From Arion vulgaris (taxonomy: Eukaryota > Mollusca > Gastropoda > Stylommatophora > Arionidae), in the NCBI GenBank assembly GCA_020796225.1, contig CM036758.1, forward strand, positions 32,209,647 to 32,273,646: 64,000 nucleotides of DNA. The letters run 5' to 3'. Under the pieces are notes generated by a model. That model was not told the DNA's origin, did no database searches, and saw only the letters and a program-made list of their open reading frames with translations. The stretch's first letter is position 1. Every line of letters begins with the position of its first letter. Below are positions 1-10,204 of the stretch, piece after piece. Made by a program: the position numbers and the translations under genes.

Positions 1-1650
1 CCCTGCACTAAAGCAAGACGGTTCGCTGAATGTCTTCAACCATTTCTTGTCTATCTGATACAGACCTATATATTAAGACGCCATCTGCAAAAGACAATGT
101 TCGGCCCAATCCGTTTCATTGTATTTTGGCTAAATTTGCTGTGTAGATTTTGAATAACACGGGGTATAGATGGGCATCCTCCGGTAATCCTGGCATATAA
201 GTGTAGGGTCTGACGTCCATGTTCCTAAACGTATTGCAACAGTCCTCAGCATCAATGAAGCAGCTATCCAGTTCACCAGCTAAGGATTAAACACCCCCAC
301 CCCCCAATTTAGTAAAGAGAGTATCATGATTGAAAAGCTCACTTTGTTATACGCATCCTCCACGTCATTGACCACAGCAACAATCTCTTGCTTGGGAAAT
401 CCTCATCATAAGCAAACGTGAGAGAATTGTTCCAAGTCCCTTTCATTGGCCGGTAGATACCCAAAGTAATAGGAAAGATGTAATCTGTCTCCAAGTGACA
501 CATAACTCTTCTGGCCACTACATTCATCAGTAATTTGTCATATACGTTTTGCAAGGTGAGTGTGTGGCAGCTGCTGAGCAGTTTATGATCATTCCCTTGG
601 TTATGGGGCGGTCAAAAGTAGCTAGACGTAGCCAATCCTCGGGTATCACAACATTACGTATACTGTTGTTGAAATACATCACAGCTGCATTAATATTCCA
701 CTCATCGAGATGTTTGATGTGGTGATGTTAAACACCATTAGGCACAGGAGCAATGTTGCGGTTGACTTTGAATGCATTTACTGTCTCTGTCAGTGTCAGC
801 AGGCGAAACATACACCGGAGCATGTCCTGCAAGACTGTTCTCTCCTGTGTGAGCTGAGAAGCAACATGTGGCCACACCCAGTCGACGAAAAAACTAAGCT
901 TTGAGGAAATCTGACAGACCTCAAGCTGAATGTTCAGTTTGTGTTCCACAGTAAATTAAGCGCATGACCAGAGATCGCTGAAGAAGAAGAAATAGTGCAT
1001 TTACTACATCCTCCTTTGTTATGAAATCAGTGTAAGGTTTTCCAATATTAGTAGTATCACGAAGAGCATTCACAATATCATGACTGTCATTTTCATCTAT
1101 ATCATCCTTTTCTGTCTGATTCACAAAACGCTGAAAGAACTCCTGCACTTTTTCTGCATCTGTTTTCAATAGCGCTCCTAGCGAATCACATAAATTAGGA
1201 AAAGACTGGCTGGTAGTCCTCCTGTTTATTCTGTGATTAATCTGCCAGAATTAATGCAGTAACTTATCACCACATACCTGTGTTATAAAAGCATCCCATA
1301 AATCCATCTTTGCTTCCCTGATCAATTCTTTGAAATCATTAGTGGCTTTGTGTCCGACAGTAGACTTTTCAGCCACACCACACATATTTTTTGGTAGTTT
1401 CTTTCTGGGTTCTGTCATGACCTTAATTGTAGCAGTCTCTTTTTTTGTGGAAACAATGCATTTTCAAGCATTTCATTCCACCACGGTGGTTGCAGGAAGG
1501 GAGATCTATCAGTCTTCTTTCTGCCGCAAAAAATATACATAATGGATCAATATGACAAGTTGTGTACTGAAAAACAGGTTTTGGTATTTTGAGTCGCAAT
1601 GTTTTGATATAGTCACGAAGGATGGGCATCTGAGGACAAGAGAACAAGGA
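1..1650 (-). mobile_element. Defective LINE, linker and reverse-transcriptase part (two pieces around a nested insertion)
   Basis: On the minus strand, 1120-1650 gives the endonuclease-RT linker, including a PWWNE-type motif near 1470. 1006-1169 and 640-772 give the start of the RT (EFFQRF, TKEDVVNA). 339-554 reads VARRVMCHLE followed by a TLGIYRP-like stretch, typical of RT motifs 1-2. At about 30-110 the catalytic FADD box reads FADG. Several frameshifts and stops make it dead. It is interrupted at 783-995 by another LINE fragment. The clade (I/Jockey/R1-like) is inferred from general resemblance. Confidence 0.75.
773..1005 (+). mobile_element. 5'-truncated LINE 3' end with GAA tail and 10-bp TSD
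   Basis: About 213 bp (783-995) of a LINE 3' end encoding the HTPEHVLQDC zinc-knuckle-like tail that follows the RNase H domain. It ends in GAAGAAGAA and is flanked by the direct repeat TGCATTTACT at 773-782 and 996-1005. Removing the insert rejoins the minus-strand RT frame of the host LINE. The same 3' end occurs at 11900-12091 and 37500-37570. Confidence 0.85.
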
Positions 1651-1739
1651 GAAGGCAGCGAGATAATTGAGAGAGGAACGTCAAATGGTGGGCGTTCAGC
1701 AATCTTTCAGAGTGTACCGTCGAGAAAAATGTAATAATT

Positions 1740-2132
1740 TGCTGGAAATCGATTGCAGTCACCCTTCAATGTGATTTTTTTTAAATGATGGCGATGCTTA
1801 ACTTCTCCGTAATTTTTGCAATAATAGTTACTTAGAAATCTTTCGTTAATGTGCCACCCGTGATCAAGGTTATAGGTCATAGGTTATGACCACTAGCATT
1901 GCCTCATTTTCAATCATATATATCTGATCAAACATGGCGGCTGCCGATTCATAGAGGAAGTTCTCGAGTCGTCACTATTTGTAATGATATAATCAAACAA
2001 AAACGATATCACGCCGGTATACTTCCCAAATGGATTATTGTATCATTGAATTGTAGTGTAGGTCTAATTTCTGTTGGATATGTAGTTCATTGGGGATAAA
2101 TACAAAGCCGAAGTGAGAGATCTCCAGCAGAA
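1740..2132 (+). promoter_or_regulatory. Putative ABL promoter and 5' UTR
   Basis: Non-repetitive DNA directly upstream of the ABL start. It contains a YY1-type motif (AACATGGCGGC, 1931-1941), which is usually found just downstream of transcription starts, and an inverted CCAAT box (ATTGG) at about 2089. The ATG of the YY1 motif opens a six-codon upstream ORF (1934-1954). Whether transcription starts just before 1930 is an inference. No TATA box is convincing. Confidence 0.45.
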
Positions 2133-2241
2133 ATGGGCGCTCAGAGCACGAAGGAACCAAAGACGAGTGTCATCAAAATAAAAATTAAACCAGTCAAAGA
2201 GCCAAGAGTGTCGCAAGGAAATATTTTTGCTGAACACTCAG
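2133..2241 (+). CDS. ABL: ABL exon 1: N-terminal myristoylated cap
   Basis: Starts MGAQSTKEPK. Gly2 with Thr6-Lys7 fits the N-myristoylation consensus, so this is the 1b-like (autoinhibited, myristoylated) form. It ends with NIFAEHSG, matching the NVFVEH/NIFTEH end of vertebrate and fly ABL first exons. The ATG has a good context (cagaaATGG). The donor is ACTCAG|GTAACA. The cap, 36 full codons here, is short compared with fly Abl. The myristoyl group is known in ABL1 to dock in the kinase C-lobe and hold the enzyme off. Confidence 0.9.
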
Positions 2242-2589
2242 GTAACATTTTAATCAATGTATGTATTGCTATATAGTCCTGAACACGTATGAGTCACGCA
2301 CGACTGTCGGGAAGTCAGTACACAGTTCTGAACTGTTCACCAATTAAACAATAATATTAATCTATACACAATTCTGACTATTTCATCTATTTGAATTGAA
2401 TCCATCACCACCGACTCACTTTCATAATATCACTCAGAAAAGTCATTGTTACGATTGCATAGTATTACTGTGTGTATTCATATTTTCGAATTTTGTTCTT
2501 CTTATTTAGACTTCGCACTGTTCCCTACCAGATTGTTGTCCAGTGTCGTGATTATTACGGCGATTTTCTGTTTTTCTTTTTTTTTGTCT

Positions 2590-2790
2590 TGCGCTGCTCT
2601 AGTGGGCCTTTGGCCACTTTGGGTCAAGTTGGGTGATAGTTATTTTTGCTTGTTGACAGAATTCTGTTATGCCATTTAACCATATATTTCGTGGTATTCC
2701 TCTCGCCTTCTTTTCTGATGTTCTGTTGTAGAAGACTATATATACAATGGAGTCTGATTGCATTTTTATTAAATGGCCGAACCACTTCAT
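2590..2790 (-). mobile_element. LINE ORF2 C-terminal fragment
   Basis: Minus strand reads KWFGHLIKMQSDSI followed by YNRTSEKKARG, the 'WlGHv.Rm' region at the C-terminus of CR1/RTE-like ORF2 proteins. It resembles the fragment at 39740-40130. Confidence 0.6.
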
Positions 2791-3399
2791 TCTTTGTTTC
2801 TCAATGTAATACAGTAATAGAAGGAAGGTCAGAACCTTATAACTTTCTTATGTTGATGTTGGCAACTGTCTTTTCTGATATTGTTAACTTTTCGTAGACA
2901 TCGCATTTCAGATGTAGTTATTTTCTGCGACTGTGCTTTGCTCATTGTCCATGTTTGGCTCTGGTAACACAAAGTTGACATGAAAATGTTGCAAATCAGT
3001 CAGTGTTACTACATACAAATCTGTGTTGACATAAAGTCATGAATATTGAGGTTAATCTCATTGCTCATGATGATGATGGCTATAGAAGTATACATTCCGT
3101 TTTGACAATAAGGAGGATAAGGGAAAATATGGGGAAAAGACGCTTTAACAACACTCTTGAGGTTCTCTAAAATGCTTCAATATAGACACCTACTGCTGAG
3201 AATCCCTAGTGCAAGATCACCAAATGTGGCTCGTAACAACACATGAGGAACTCGCATAACTGAGAATTGTCGCATGGCTCTCCTACTCAGTATGTTTGTC
3301 AGCATGTGGTAACTAATGGCACCGGTTCTTTGTTCTTTTACTGTTCTCCTTTGTCTACCAGTATAGTGCTCTTGTCTGGCTACACCACATTTGACGTTA

Positions 3400-3890
3400 T
3401 TACTTGAATCATTTAAACATCTTCTTTACCTTAGGGAATTAAGAATATCAACCTTGTCCATTGCTCACCTATTAGCCTTACCCGCCTATGAATTAAGAAT
3501 ATCAACCTTGTCATGCACTTTACAGAGCCTTACCGCAAGCCTATCAGCACGCTCATTTCCCCTTACACCTGCATGCCCTGGCACAAAAGTAAAACTGATT
3601 TTTGTCAGCCCAGACCTTTTCAGCGACCCCAACCATTGTCTCTGTGCTCAGCCTGTTTCAATCTTCTTGAGCATACTCATACTGCCAATGCAGGCATTGA
3701 AGTGGGAGGCAAAGGGTTCAAGAAAGAGAGTATGCCCTATGGAAACCCTGAAAGGAACTTTGCTGAGAGAGGCAATAAATATTGAACTCAATTCCAAGGA
3801 AGAGAATGAGCTGCCCATGACAGCGGTATGGAGAAATTACTTGCAGGCCCTATGTAACGTAGAACAGAACAAGAGGAATTATTAATTAAT
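3400..3890. mobile_element. Two LINE fragments: RNase H (minus) and ORF2 C-terminus (plus)
   Basis: 3500-3620 on the minus strand encodes a PGHAGVRGNERAD motif, the His-containing loop of LINE RNase H. 3690-3885 on the plus strand encodes KWEAKGSRKR and WRNYLQALCNV, nearly the same C-terminus as the minus-strand copy at 39418-39700. Confidence 0.65.
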
Positions 3891-4009
3891 ACTCATCGAG
3901 TCACTGAGAAAACATGCTTGGATAAAAGTCTGTAACTCCAGACATGGATCTATTGTCCTAGATGAGAGTAGGATTGGTAAACCTGTGAGGTAGTGAAGAA
4001 TCTTCTTTC

Positions 4010-4290
4010 TCGTTTTTTTCTCTAATCCTGTTTTGCCTCACAGTCAGGAAAAGAAGAGATTTAAAGAAAAGACTTTTGTGTGTGCTTCATAAATTGAGTT
4101 TTTCACTGTCTCTGTTATTTCTGAAGACCACCTTTTACTCGAACAGTCTTTTGCTTTGTATCCACTGAAGTGGAGTAGCATTGCTCTTTGAGGCACACTG
4201 TCTGCTGGTAATCTGCTTATTAAGAGTTTGTTTAATCAATATGGCACGGGAACCATCCTTATGCATGCCCTTATGACATAACACTCAACA
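4010..4290 (-). mobile_element. LINE fragment, family E
   Basis: Shares a long stretch (from 'aatcctgttttgcctcac' to 'ggtaatctgcttat') with 16790-16965, 26950-27170 and 41230-41490. In the fullest copy (41220-41730) the minus strand encodes an ORF2 C-terminus. Confidence 0.6.
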
Positions 4291-4319
4291 GAAGCTACAC
4301 AGATTAAGCTCCTACTATA

Positions 4320-4885
4320 GTTAATATGAAGATCAAGGTGATGGTTGATGAATACACACATGATGATGATGCTGTGGTGTACACTGATGGCTCATTGGGT
4401 TTGGGGGAGGAGTAGGCATGACAATTTCCTGCTTGTTCAAGATGTAAAATTGTCGATGAGGACAGCTGTGACTTTGATGTAACAACCAGAGACCGGGAAG
4501 AGTGGCGAACAACTGTTGAGGCCCTATGCTCCATGAGGAGCGGAGAGGAATAAGTCAAGAAGAATGCTAAAAATTCCATGGACAGTGAGGAAAACAAATG
4601 AGGTTTTAAAACAGGTCTGCACTCAAAGAAACCTTATCAATAAGAATCAGACAATCAAGGTTCTTCGGCATATAATGTGAAGAGGAGGTTTAGAACATTT
4701 GGTGACAACAGGTCAAATTCAGGGAAGGAGAGATTGCATCAGACGGAGGGAGAAGATGTTGGATGGACTGACATCATTGTTTGACAAAAGATCAACGTCA
4801 GAACTGATTACATGCACCATGCAGAGAGAGTTGTGGAGAGATATGATAGTCTACGCTGGCAGGCATGGCACTTGATTGATTGAAA
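4320..4885 (+). mobile_element. LINE RNase H / ORF2 C-terminal fragment
   Basis: Plus strand reads AVVYTDGSLG, the first catalytic block of RNase H, at about 4370-4400. 4690-4870 gives RRREKMLDGLTSLFDKRS and MQRELWRDM, a CR1/RTE-like C-terminus. It ends in a TTGA-rich tail (4873-4884). Confidence 0.65.
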
Positions 4886-5312
4886 GTTTAATCTACAAAA
4901 TATTGCACTTCTTTCCCCCTAACACTTTCCACAATATTTGACATCCAAACTACTTTCCAATCCCTCATTTCATTTGTCCCTTACTTTACATCAAATCTGA
5001 TGTACAGTCTAATTTTACGCCCCGTGATCAAAACCCCATCATTGATGTTAATTTTTATTTATTGTGTCTGTTAGGTTACTCAACGATAGACCAGACACGA
5101 TAACAAGTTTCAGTTTTATTGATCAAGTGATTTGTTTGTTTTGTGATTCCTCCTCGTTAGCGATTGCTAAGGATCAAATTACAATTCCTCCTTGCGTACA
5201 CTTTCATTTGAGCTACGGTGTAATTTAGTTTGTGTTACCTATGTCAATTTTTATTACTTTGGACAAATGGACTTGGCAATGTATTACGACAGTGTAAACA
5301 CAAATTTGTGTC

Positions 5313-5788
5313 TCTGTGACGTAGAGGCTAGGTACTCGCTCTGTCCCAAGATACTCGCCCCCGTCCCAAAGATACTTGCCTCTCGTCCCAAAGATACTTG
5401 GTCGCTCCTCGTGGAGCCATCATGATATTTTTCCAGAGATCCCTGATCTCAGTGTAGGTGAGATCGAGGTCCTAGCCCTACCAGAGACAGGAGATAAAAT
5501 GTAGCTCCCGTGTTCAAGTTGAGCACGTAAAAGAACCCATAACAGTTCAAAAAATCAAGAAGAGTAGACTGGAAAACCACTGCATGGTAACAATTTGTAA
5601 GAATCGTAAGATTAAAAAATATAATTTCTACCAACAAAAATCATCTTCTACATTACATAGGGGACCTTAGTCTGTGCTACCGAGTTTGTCCACCGCTGCT
5701 GAGATCTTTCTGTGTAAGAAAGAGATCGAAACACACATGGTTACTCACCAAAGTGCAATGATGATGGTCCAATCAATCAATCAATCTC
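5313..5788 (+). mobile_element. SINE-C, tRNA-headed, TCAA-repeat tail
   Basis: Matches the elements at 14245-14672 and 32955-33345 across the body and ends in (TCAA)n at about 5772-5786. The head shows a box-A-like GACGTAGAGGC. The box B region is disturbed by a short local triplication of 'cccaaagatacttg'-type sequence (5343-5402). Confidence 0.75.
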
Positions 5789-5929
5789 CCTATTCTCTCT
5801 TCCTTTGCTCTCTATTTTCTCATTTCTGTCTTCCTTCTCTTCTCACTATTTCCCTCTCTTCTCTCACTCTATTTTCTCTCTTCTCCATTTTATCTTTTTT
5901 TTTTCCTCACTGCTCCTTCAGTTATATGA

Positions 5930-6370
5930 GGACTATCATCATAGCACTCTGGACATGTCCATAGGTGCTCCGATCTCTGCCTTAGCAAATCTAGCAGCGG
6001 CCCAACATGCCAATTCGATGTTGGTTAATCAATTTCTTTGCATATTTAGTATTTCGTTCTTTTCGGGCTGCACCAATATTGACACCCATCTCTCTCAATC
6101 TGGTCAGCGAGTGGGATTCACAGCTCTGAAACTCCTCTGTTCGGAAAGACTCTCTCAATGTGTGAAGAATGTCATTTCGATCCATGGCAGCTCCCTCTGA
6201 TATTGTAGCCAAGTCAGCCAATCTATCAGCTTGTTCATTACCCCTAACTCCTGCGTGCCCAGTAGCAAAAATGAAGGTGATTTCTCTGATCATTGTCTGT
6301 ACTAGTACCTCCATCCAGTTCGTTTCACCATTCCTGATTCGACTTTACGAATCATGCTCATGGAGTTACT
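5930..6370 (-). mobile_element. LINE RNase H domain fragment
   Basis: The minus strand of 5991-6314 is open for 107 codons and reads FIFATGHAGVRGNEQADRLA, the RNase H HAGVxGNExAD block, then a downstream tail. Flanking phrases such as 'tccataggtgctccgatctc' recur at 14990, 27320, 52230 and 53760. Confidence 0.75.
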
Positions 6371-6590
6371 GGGTATGAAAACACGAGAGTAGTTGTGAGA
6401 TGCCAACCTTTCCTTTATTTCTGTTACTCTTCTCTCCCTCTTTTCTCTTATCTTTCTCTCCCTCCACTGTCTCTCTTCTCTTCTGTCTCATCCCTCTCCT
6501 CCTCATCTCTCCTTTCTCCTCTCTCCCCTTTCTCTTATTTTAATACAGTATCATTCATTTAATTTTTTTTTTAATGATCTAATTTCACAG

Positions 6591-6755
6591 AAGCTTTGCT
6601 CCAGCACCGACCACTTCCTGATGCTCCGCTGGGTGGGACCAGATGGATGTCCAAAGAAAATCTGCTGTCAGCAAACACTGAGAATGATCCAACCCTGTTT
6701 GTGGCACTCTATGACTTCCAGGCTGGGGGAGACAATCAGCTGAGCATATCCAAAG
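6591..6755 (+). CDS. ABL: ABL exon 2: linker and start of SH3
   Basis: Reads [13 protein letters not shown], then WMSKENLL, then [17 protein letters not shown]. The ALYDF motif is the first strand and RT loop of the SH3 domain that binds the SH2-kinase linker in autoinhibited ABL. Acceptor is TTTCACAG at 6583-6590; donor AAAG|GTGAGT. The exon is followed within 15 bp by a partial tandem copy of itself. Confidence 0.95.
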
Positions 6756-6769
6756 GTGAGTACTGTGTA

Positions 6770-6855
6770 GAATGATCCCACTCTGTTTGTGGTGCTCTAC
6801 AACTTCCAGGCTGGGGGAGACAACGAGCTGAGTATTTCCAAGAGTGAGTACTGTG
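6770..6855 (+). pseudogene. Partial tandem duplicate of ABL exon 2 (SH3)
   Basis: Repeats 6682-6767 with a period of 88 bp, including the donor GTGAGTACTGTG. It reads DPTLFVVLYNFQAGGDNE. It differs at about 12 sites, and most differences are synonymous third positions. No acceptor precedes it, and read-through from exon 2 hits a stop at once, so it is probably not spliced as a normal exon. Confidence 0.8.
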
Positions 6856-6887
6856 CGTAAACTCTAAAACAGAGTAAGTCAAAAGCC

Positions 6888-7130
6888 AAAGGATTGACTT
6901 CACTGCACTGGATTTTACCCCATTTGGCTTGGTCACTCTGCAGAAATGACACGCTGCCTGCCGAGAGTATTGCGCAAAGCACAAACTTCGTAGCTCCTGC
7001 AACAATCCTAGGGATCTCTGAAAAAAATGCATGCTTAAACAGAACAACGCGGTCTGGTTTCAAACACATGTTCTTCAGAGCGCAAGACAACTGCTTAACC
7101 ACTTGGCCACAGAAACCCATAACCACCTCA
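6888..7130 (-). mobile_element. SINE-H, tRNA-headed
   Basis: On the minus strand the head reads TGGCCAAGTGGTTAAGC (box A) with GTTTGAAACC (box B), as in Leu/Ser-type tRNAs. The body is shared with 13910-14100, 15440-15720 (plus), 48560-48650 (plus), 60395-60615 and 62920-63090. Confidence 0.75.
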
Positions 7131-7348
7131 TAAGCTCAAGTAAGTGGAAGCTTGTAGTCACAGTGGGTGTCGCCCTGACCACACCCACTTACAAAATAAG
7201 TGCATTAACTACTACTCTGTCACGGCACACAGCCCCTACCACTTTTATTAAAAGTAAAAGAACCCTTTTTCATACTTTGAGGTATATTGGGTAATATAGT
7301 GTTAGGCCCTTATTTTTCATTGGCCGTCATCACACGATGGATGATGTC

Positions 7349-7624
7349 AACATCACACCTCTTCTTCTTCTTTGCGCTCGTTCTTTACTACCAATTTTAA
7401 TCACTCTTTGTGATATGTTTGATCTTTGCCAAGAACATGTATCGTTGCACATTGGTTTGGTAGGCCCCTAAATGCTTAGACTTCTACACGTTTAGGATAT
7501 GTGCATCCGATTTCAGCCAAACATCCTTAGTCGCCTCTTACGACATGCATGGCAGGTAACAGTGGTTGTATTCTTTACGCCCCAAATTTGGGCCCCGGCA
7601 ACCACTCGGGTGGAACATCACACC
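7349..7624 (-). mobile_element. SINE-A with 11-bp TSD
   Basis: A SINE-A copy (7360-7613) whose tail appears as CTTCTTCTTC at the left. Flanked by the perfect direct repeat AACATCACACC at 7349-7359 and 7614-7624. Contains the core GTCGCCTCTTACGACATG. Confidence 0.92.
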
Positions 7625-7800
7625 AACCGCCTTTACTTCTCAGTGCTTTTCCTGGTACCCAATTAAGGCTGTGTCGACCTGAGAGCCGTTGTGATAGGAA
7701 AAATATTCCACACCCACTGTGCAATTGAACCTGGACCACTAGCCTAGGTAGCAAGTTCACTAACAACTACACTACTGCAGCTTTCTACCACTTCTACGCT
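7625..7800 (-). mobile_element. SINE-I, tRNA-headed fragment
   Basis: The minus strand starts GTAGTGTAGTTGTTAGTGA (box A-like) with CCAGGTTCAATTGC (box B-like). Related to 21690-21778. 7800-8023, up to the exon 3 acceptor, is unremarkable intron with a T-run. Confidence 0.6.
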
Positions 7801-8023
7801 GCTGCGGCTCTCTACCCATTTGGGAGACAGTACGACCAATGAGTTTTTCCTGTCGGGCGTAAAGCAGATTCCTAACCTGAAATCTCTAGCCTTGCGATGA
7901 TTAAATTCCACAGGTACATGTCCTATCTGTCCTTCACTGCCTAAAAAAACGGTATTACATGCTGTAACAACAGTTTTTTTTTTTGTTTTTTTAAATTAAA
8001 CTGGCAATCTATTTTTATTTCAG

Positions 8024-8320
8024 GAGAAATGGTGACCATGTTAGCTTACAATAACAGCGCAGTGGTGTGAAGTTCGAAACCGAGCTAATCAAGGTGGCTG
8101 GGTACCCAGTAACTACATCGGCCCAGCTAACAGCATGGACAAGTTTTCCTGGTATCACGGCCCTATTTCTAGAAATGCTTCCGAATATCTCCTGAGTTCC
8201 GGGATCAATGGAAGCTTTCTTGTCCGGGAAAGCGAGAGCAGCCCAGGCCAGAGGTCAATATCGGTTCGCTACGAGGGAAGAGTGTATCATTACAGAATTA
8301 GCGAGGACTCTGATGGAAAG
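8024..8320 (+). CDS. ABL: ABL exon 3: end of SH3 and SH2 domain (with frameshift)
   Basis: Opens [12 protein letters not shown], then the frame breaks at about 8058-8063. It resumes as [19 protein letters not shown] (SH3 end) and [19 protein letters not shown] with [14 protein letters not shown] (SH2; FLVRES holds the phosphotyrosine-binding Arg). Compared with the family (GEWCE) two bases are missing just before the TGG of WCE. Both splice sites are good (TTTCAG|GA; AAG|GTATGG). A sequence error is more likely than a real null, because everything else is conserved. Confidence 0.93.
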
Positions 8321-8455
8321 GTATGGGGCATATATATAAGCATTTTATGTCAACTGTTATCCATGTTGGCTATTGGTACAGTTTTATTCGTGTCTTTACC
8401 CTTTTTTCATTTCAGGGTTGTTTAATTTTTTGTTCGCCGTTATGAATTCCAGTGT

Positions 8456-8731
8456 AGTCAGGGCATCTCCTTCTTCTTCTTTGCGTTCGTTCTTTACGAC
8501 CAATTTTAATCACTCTTTGTGATATGTTTGATCTTTGCCAAGAACGTGTATACGTTGCACATTGGTTTGGTAGACCCCTAAACGCATAGACTTCTACACG
8601 TTTAGGACATGTGCATCCGATTTCAGCCAAACCTCCTTAGTCGCTCTTACGACATGCGGGGCAGTTAACAGTGGTTCTATTCTTTACACCCCAAATTTGG
8701 GCCCGGTAACCACTGGCGAGTCAGGGCATCT
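8456..8731 (-). mobile_element. SINE-A with 13-bp TSD
   Basis: SINE-A body 8469-8718 flanked by AGTCAGGGCATCT at 8456-8468 and 8719-8731. It lies about 135 bp downstream of the exon 3 donor. Confidence 0.93.
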
Positions 8732-8849
8732 AATATATCACCTCTGACTGATTTTTCAATGAAGGCTAACTTTCCTTATTATCATTGTCTGTCGCCATTT
8801 AGTCGAGCCTTGCTGAGGTACTTGTAATTTAAATCCCTAAGTAAAGGAT

Positions 8850-9095
8850 CTTCTTCTTCGACCGCTCTTGTTTAACCACTCTTTGCGATTTGTATATGAT
8901 CTGAGCCTAAGAGCGATTGTACGTTGTGCCAGTTATGAGCCTTCAAGTAGAACAGCACATCCGATTGCTGCGACACTCTTTATATACTAGGTAGCTTCCT
9001 AGTTCCTTCATCGTCGCCTTTACGATATGCCTTTCAAGTCGCAGTGGTGCTATTCTTTGCTTCCCTTGTGGGCCCCGGCACCATGCGGGTGGGAA
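8850..9095 (-). mobile_element. SINE-B
   Basis: Tail TTCTTCTTCG at the left, then the B body (ACCACTCTTTGCGATTTGTA, 'gagcctaagagcgattgtac'), a degraded core (TCGCCTTTACGATATG) and GGGCCCCGGCACC at the head. Near-duplicated flanks AAGGATC/AAAGATC suggest a diverged TSD. 8745-8840 before it is a fragment of another repeat (family G, also at 14105-14235, 25284-25440 and 29815-29940). Confidence 0.8.
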
Positions 9096-9265
9096 AAGAT
9101 CAGGAAATCTGTAGTCCAACCGTGCACTTTGTGCACATCGGAAAAATGTTTACCCCAATTTGGCTTCGAAACACTGGAATAGGCACAACACATGGCTACT
9201 ACCGAAACATGTTGTCGACTTCACTAACGGCTTCCCTGTTCCAGGGTTGAATACTGGAACATGTT

Positions 9266-9610
9266 GCAAGGTTGATTGATTGATTGATTGATAGGACCAT
9301 CATCATTACTTGTCTGAGAATAACCATATGTGCTCCGATCTATTTTATTCTTATGGAGATTTCAGCTGCAGAGCACAAACTCATAACACCCACGAGGGTC
9401 CCCGATGTAACTTTGAAAATTGTGAATTTTACCTAATCTTATTAATGAGTTTTGCCCAGGCAGCGGCTCTCCAGACTACTTTTATTCATTTTCAACTGTC
9501 AAGGGTTCTTTTAGGTGGTCAACATGAACACGGGACCTACGTTTTATCATCTGTCTCTAATCATATAACTAGGAACTTGATCTCACCTACATTGAGATCA
9601 TATATCCAAA
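9266..9610 (-). mobile_element. SINE-C fragment, minus orientation
   Basis: Begins with (TTGA)n at 9273-9292 and runs through the reverse complement of the SINE-C body ('ggaccatcatcattact', 'cttgatctcacctacattga'). Its tRNA head is missing. Confidence 0.7.
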
Positions 9611-9746
9611 AGTCACAGCGTATAAACATACATTAACTAAGTTAAATGCGTATAACCCAACTCTCTGTTATTAATGTCAAACATGGTTCCCTCTAACTAA
9701 ATCCCAAGAGAGAAAGATTACAACTTGTAAAATGAACTGTTTCTAC

Positions 9747-9820
9747 TTCTTCGAACGCTTCATATCGACCACTTGTTGAGCTACTCTTTGTGATTGTATG
9801 TGATCTCAGCCTAATGTTAT
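9747..9820 (-). mobile_element. SINE-B tail fragment close to the exon 4 acceptor
   Basis: About 70 bp of the SINE-B 3' end (TTCTTCGAACGC, CGACCACTTGTTGAG) ending about 50 bp before the exon 4 acceptor. It supplies part of the pyrimidine-rich intron end. Confidence 0.7.
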
Positions 9821-9871
9821 TATCTCCGCAGGTTTTATGTCTCGTATAGATATATCTTCTACTCTCCACAG

Positions 9872-10067
9872 GTTTTTGTTACACAAGACCATCGTTTCAA
9901 CACTCTTGGAGAGCTTGTACACCACCACTCCATCCACGCTGACGGTCTCGTCACAACGTTGCTTTACCCTGCACCGAAACAACAGAAGCCTACTGTCTTT
10001 GGGGTCAGCCCTGAACCGGACAAGTGGGAGATTGAGAGAACTGAAATCGCAATGAAGCACAGACTAG
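9872..10067 (+). CDS. ABL: ABL exon 4: end of SH2 and SH2-kinase linker
   Basis: Reads [20 protein letters not shown], then [19 protein letters not shown], then [11 protein letters not shown]. This closes SH2 and holds the PxxP-like linker that packs on SH3. The start at 9872 keeps frame with exon 3 (AAG|GTT). A second acceptor-like CCGCAG|GTTTTATG ends at 9831 but would add 40 nt and break the frame. Donor CTAG|GTTTGT. A decayed copy of the 3' half follows at 10205-10375. Confidence 0.95.
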
Positions 10068-10204
10068 GTTTGTTCTAACATCATCTTTATCCATCCTCAT
10101 TTGTTCCAGTAGGTGCACATGTCAACTGATATAGTTAACCTTCAGCCTTGCCCAGCGTGTTCGTAGCGCGTTGGACTATGGGTCAACCACTCCTCAGTGA
10201 GGTG

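Larger units (their letters stand above)
2242..6590 (+). other. ABL intron 1 (content summary)
   Basis: About 4.35 kb. Contains LINE fragments (2590-2790, 3400-3890, 4010-4290, 4320-4880, 5930-6370), a tRNA-headed SINE-C (5313-5788) and two pyrimidine-rich stretches (5790-5920, 6410-6545). I see no gene or distinct element in 2242-2580, 2800-3390 and 4890-5300. Confidence 0.7.

Noticed and set aside
4304..4597. 97-codon minus ORF
   Set aside because: Shadow of a plus-strand LINE RNase H fragment (AVVYTDGS).
5674..5964. 96-codon Leu/Ser-rich ORF
   Set aside because: Lies over the SINE-C tail and a CT-rich low-complexity run; no conserved motif.
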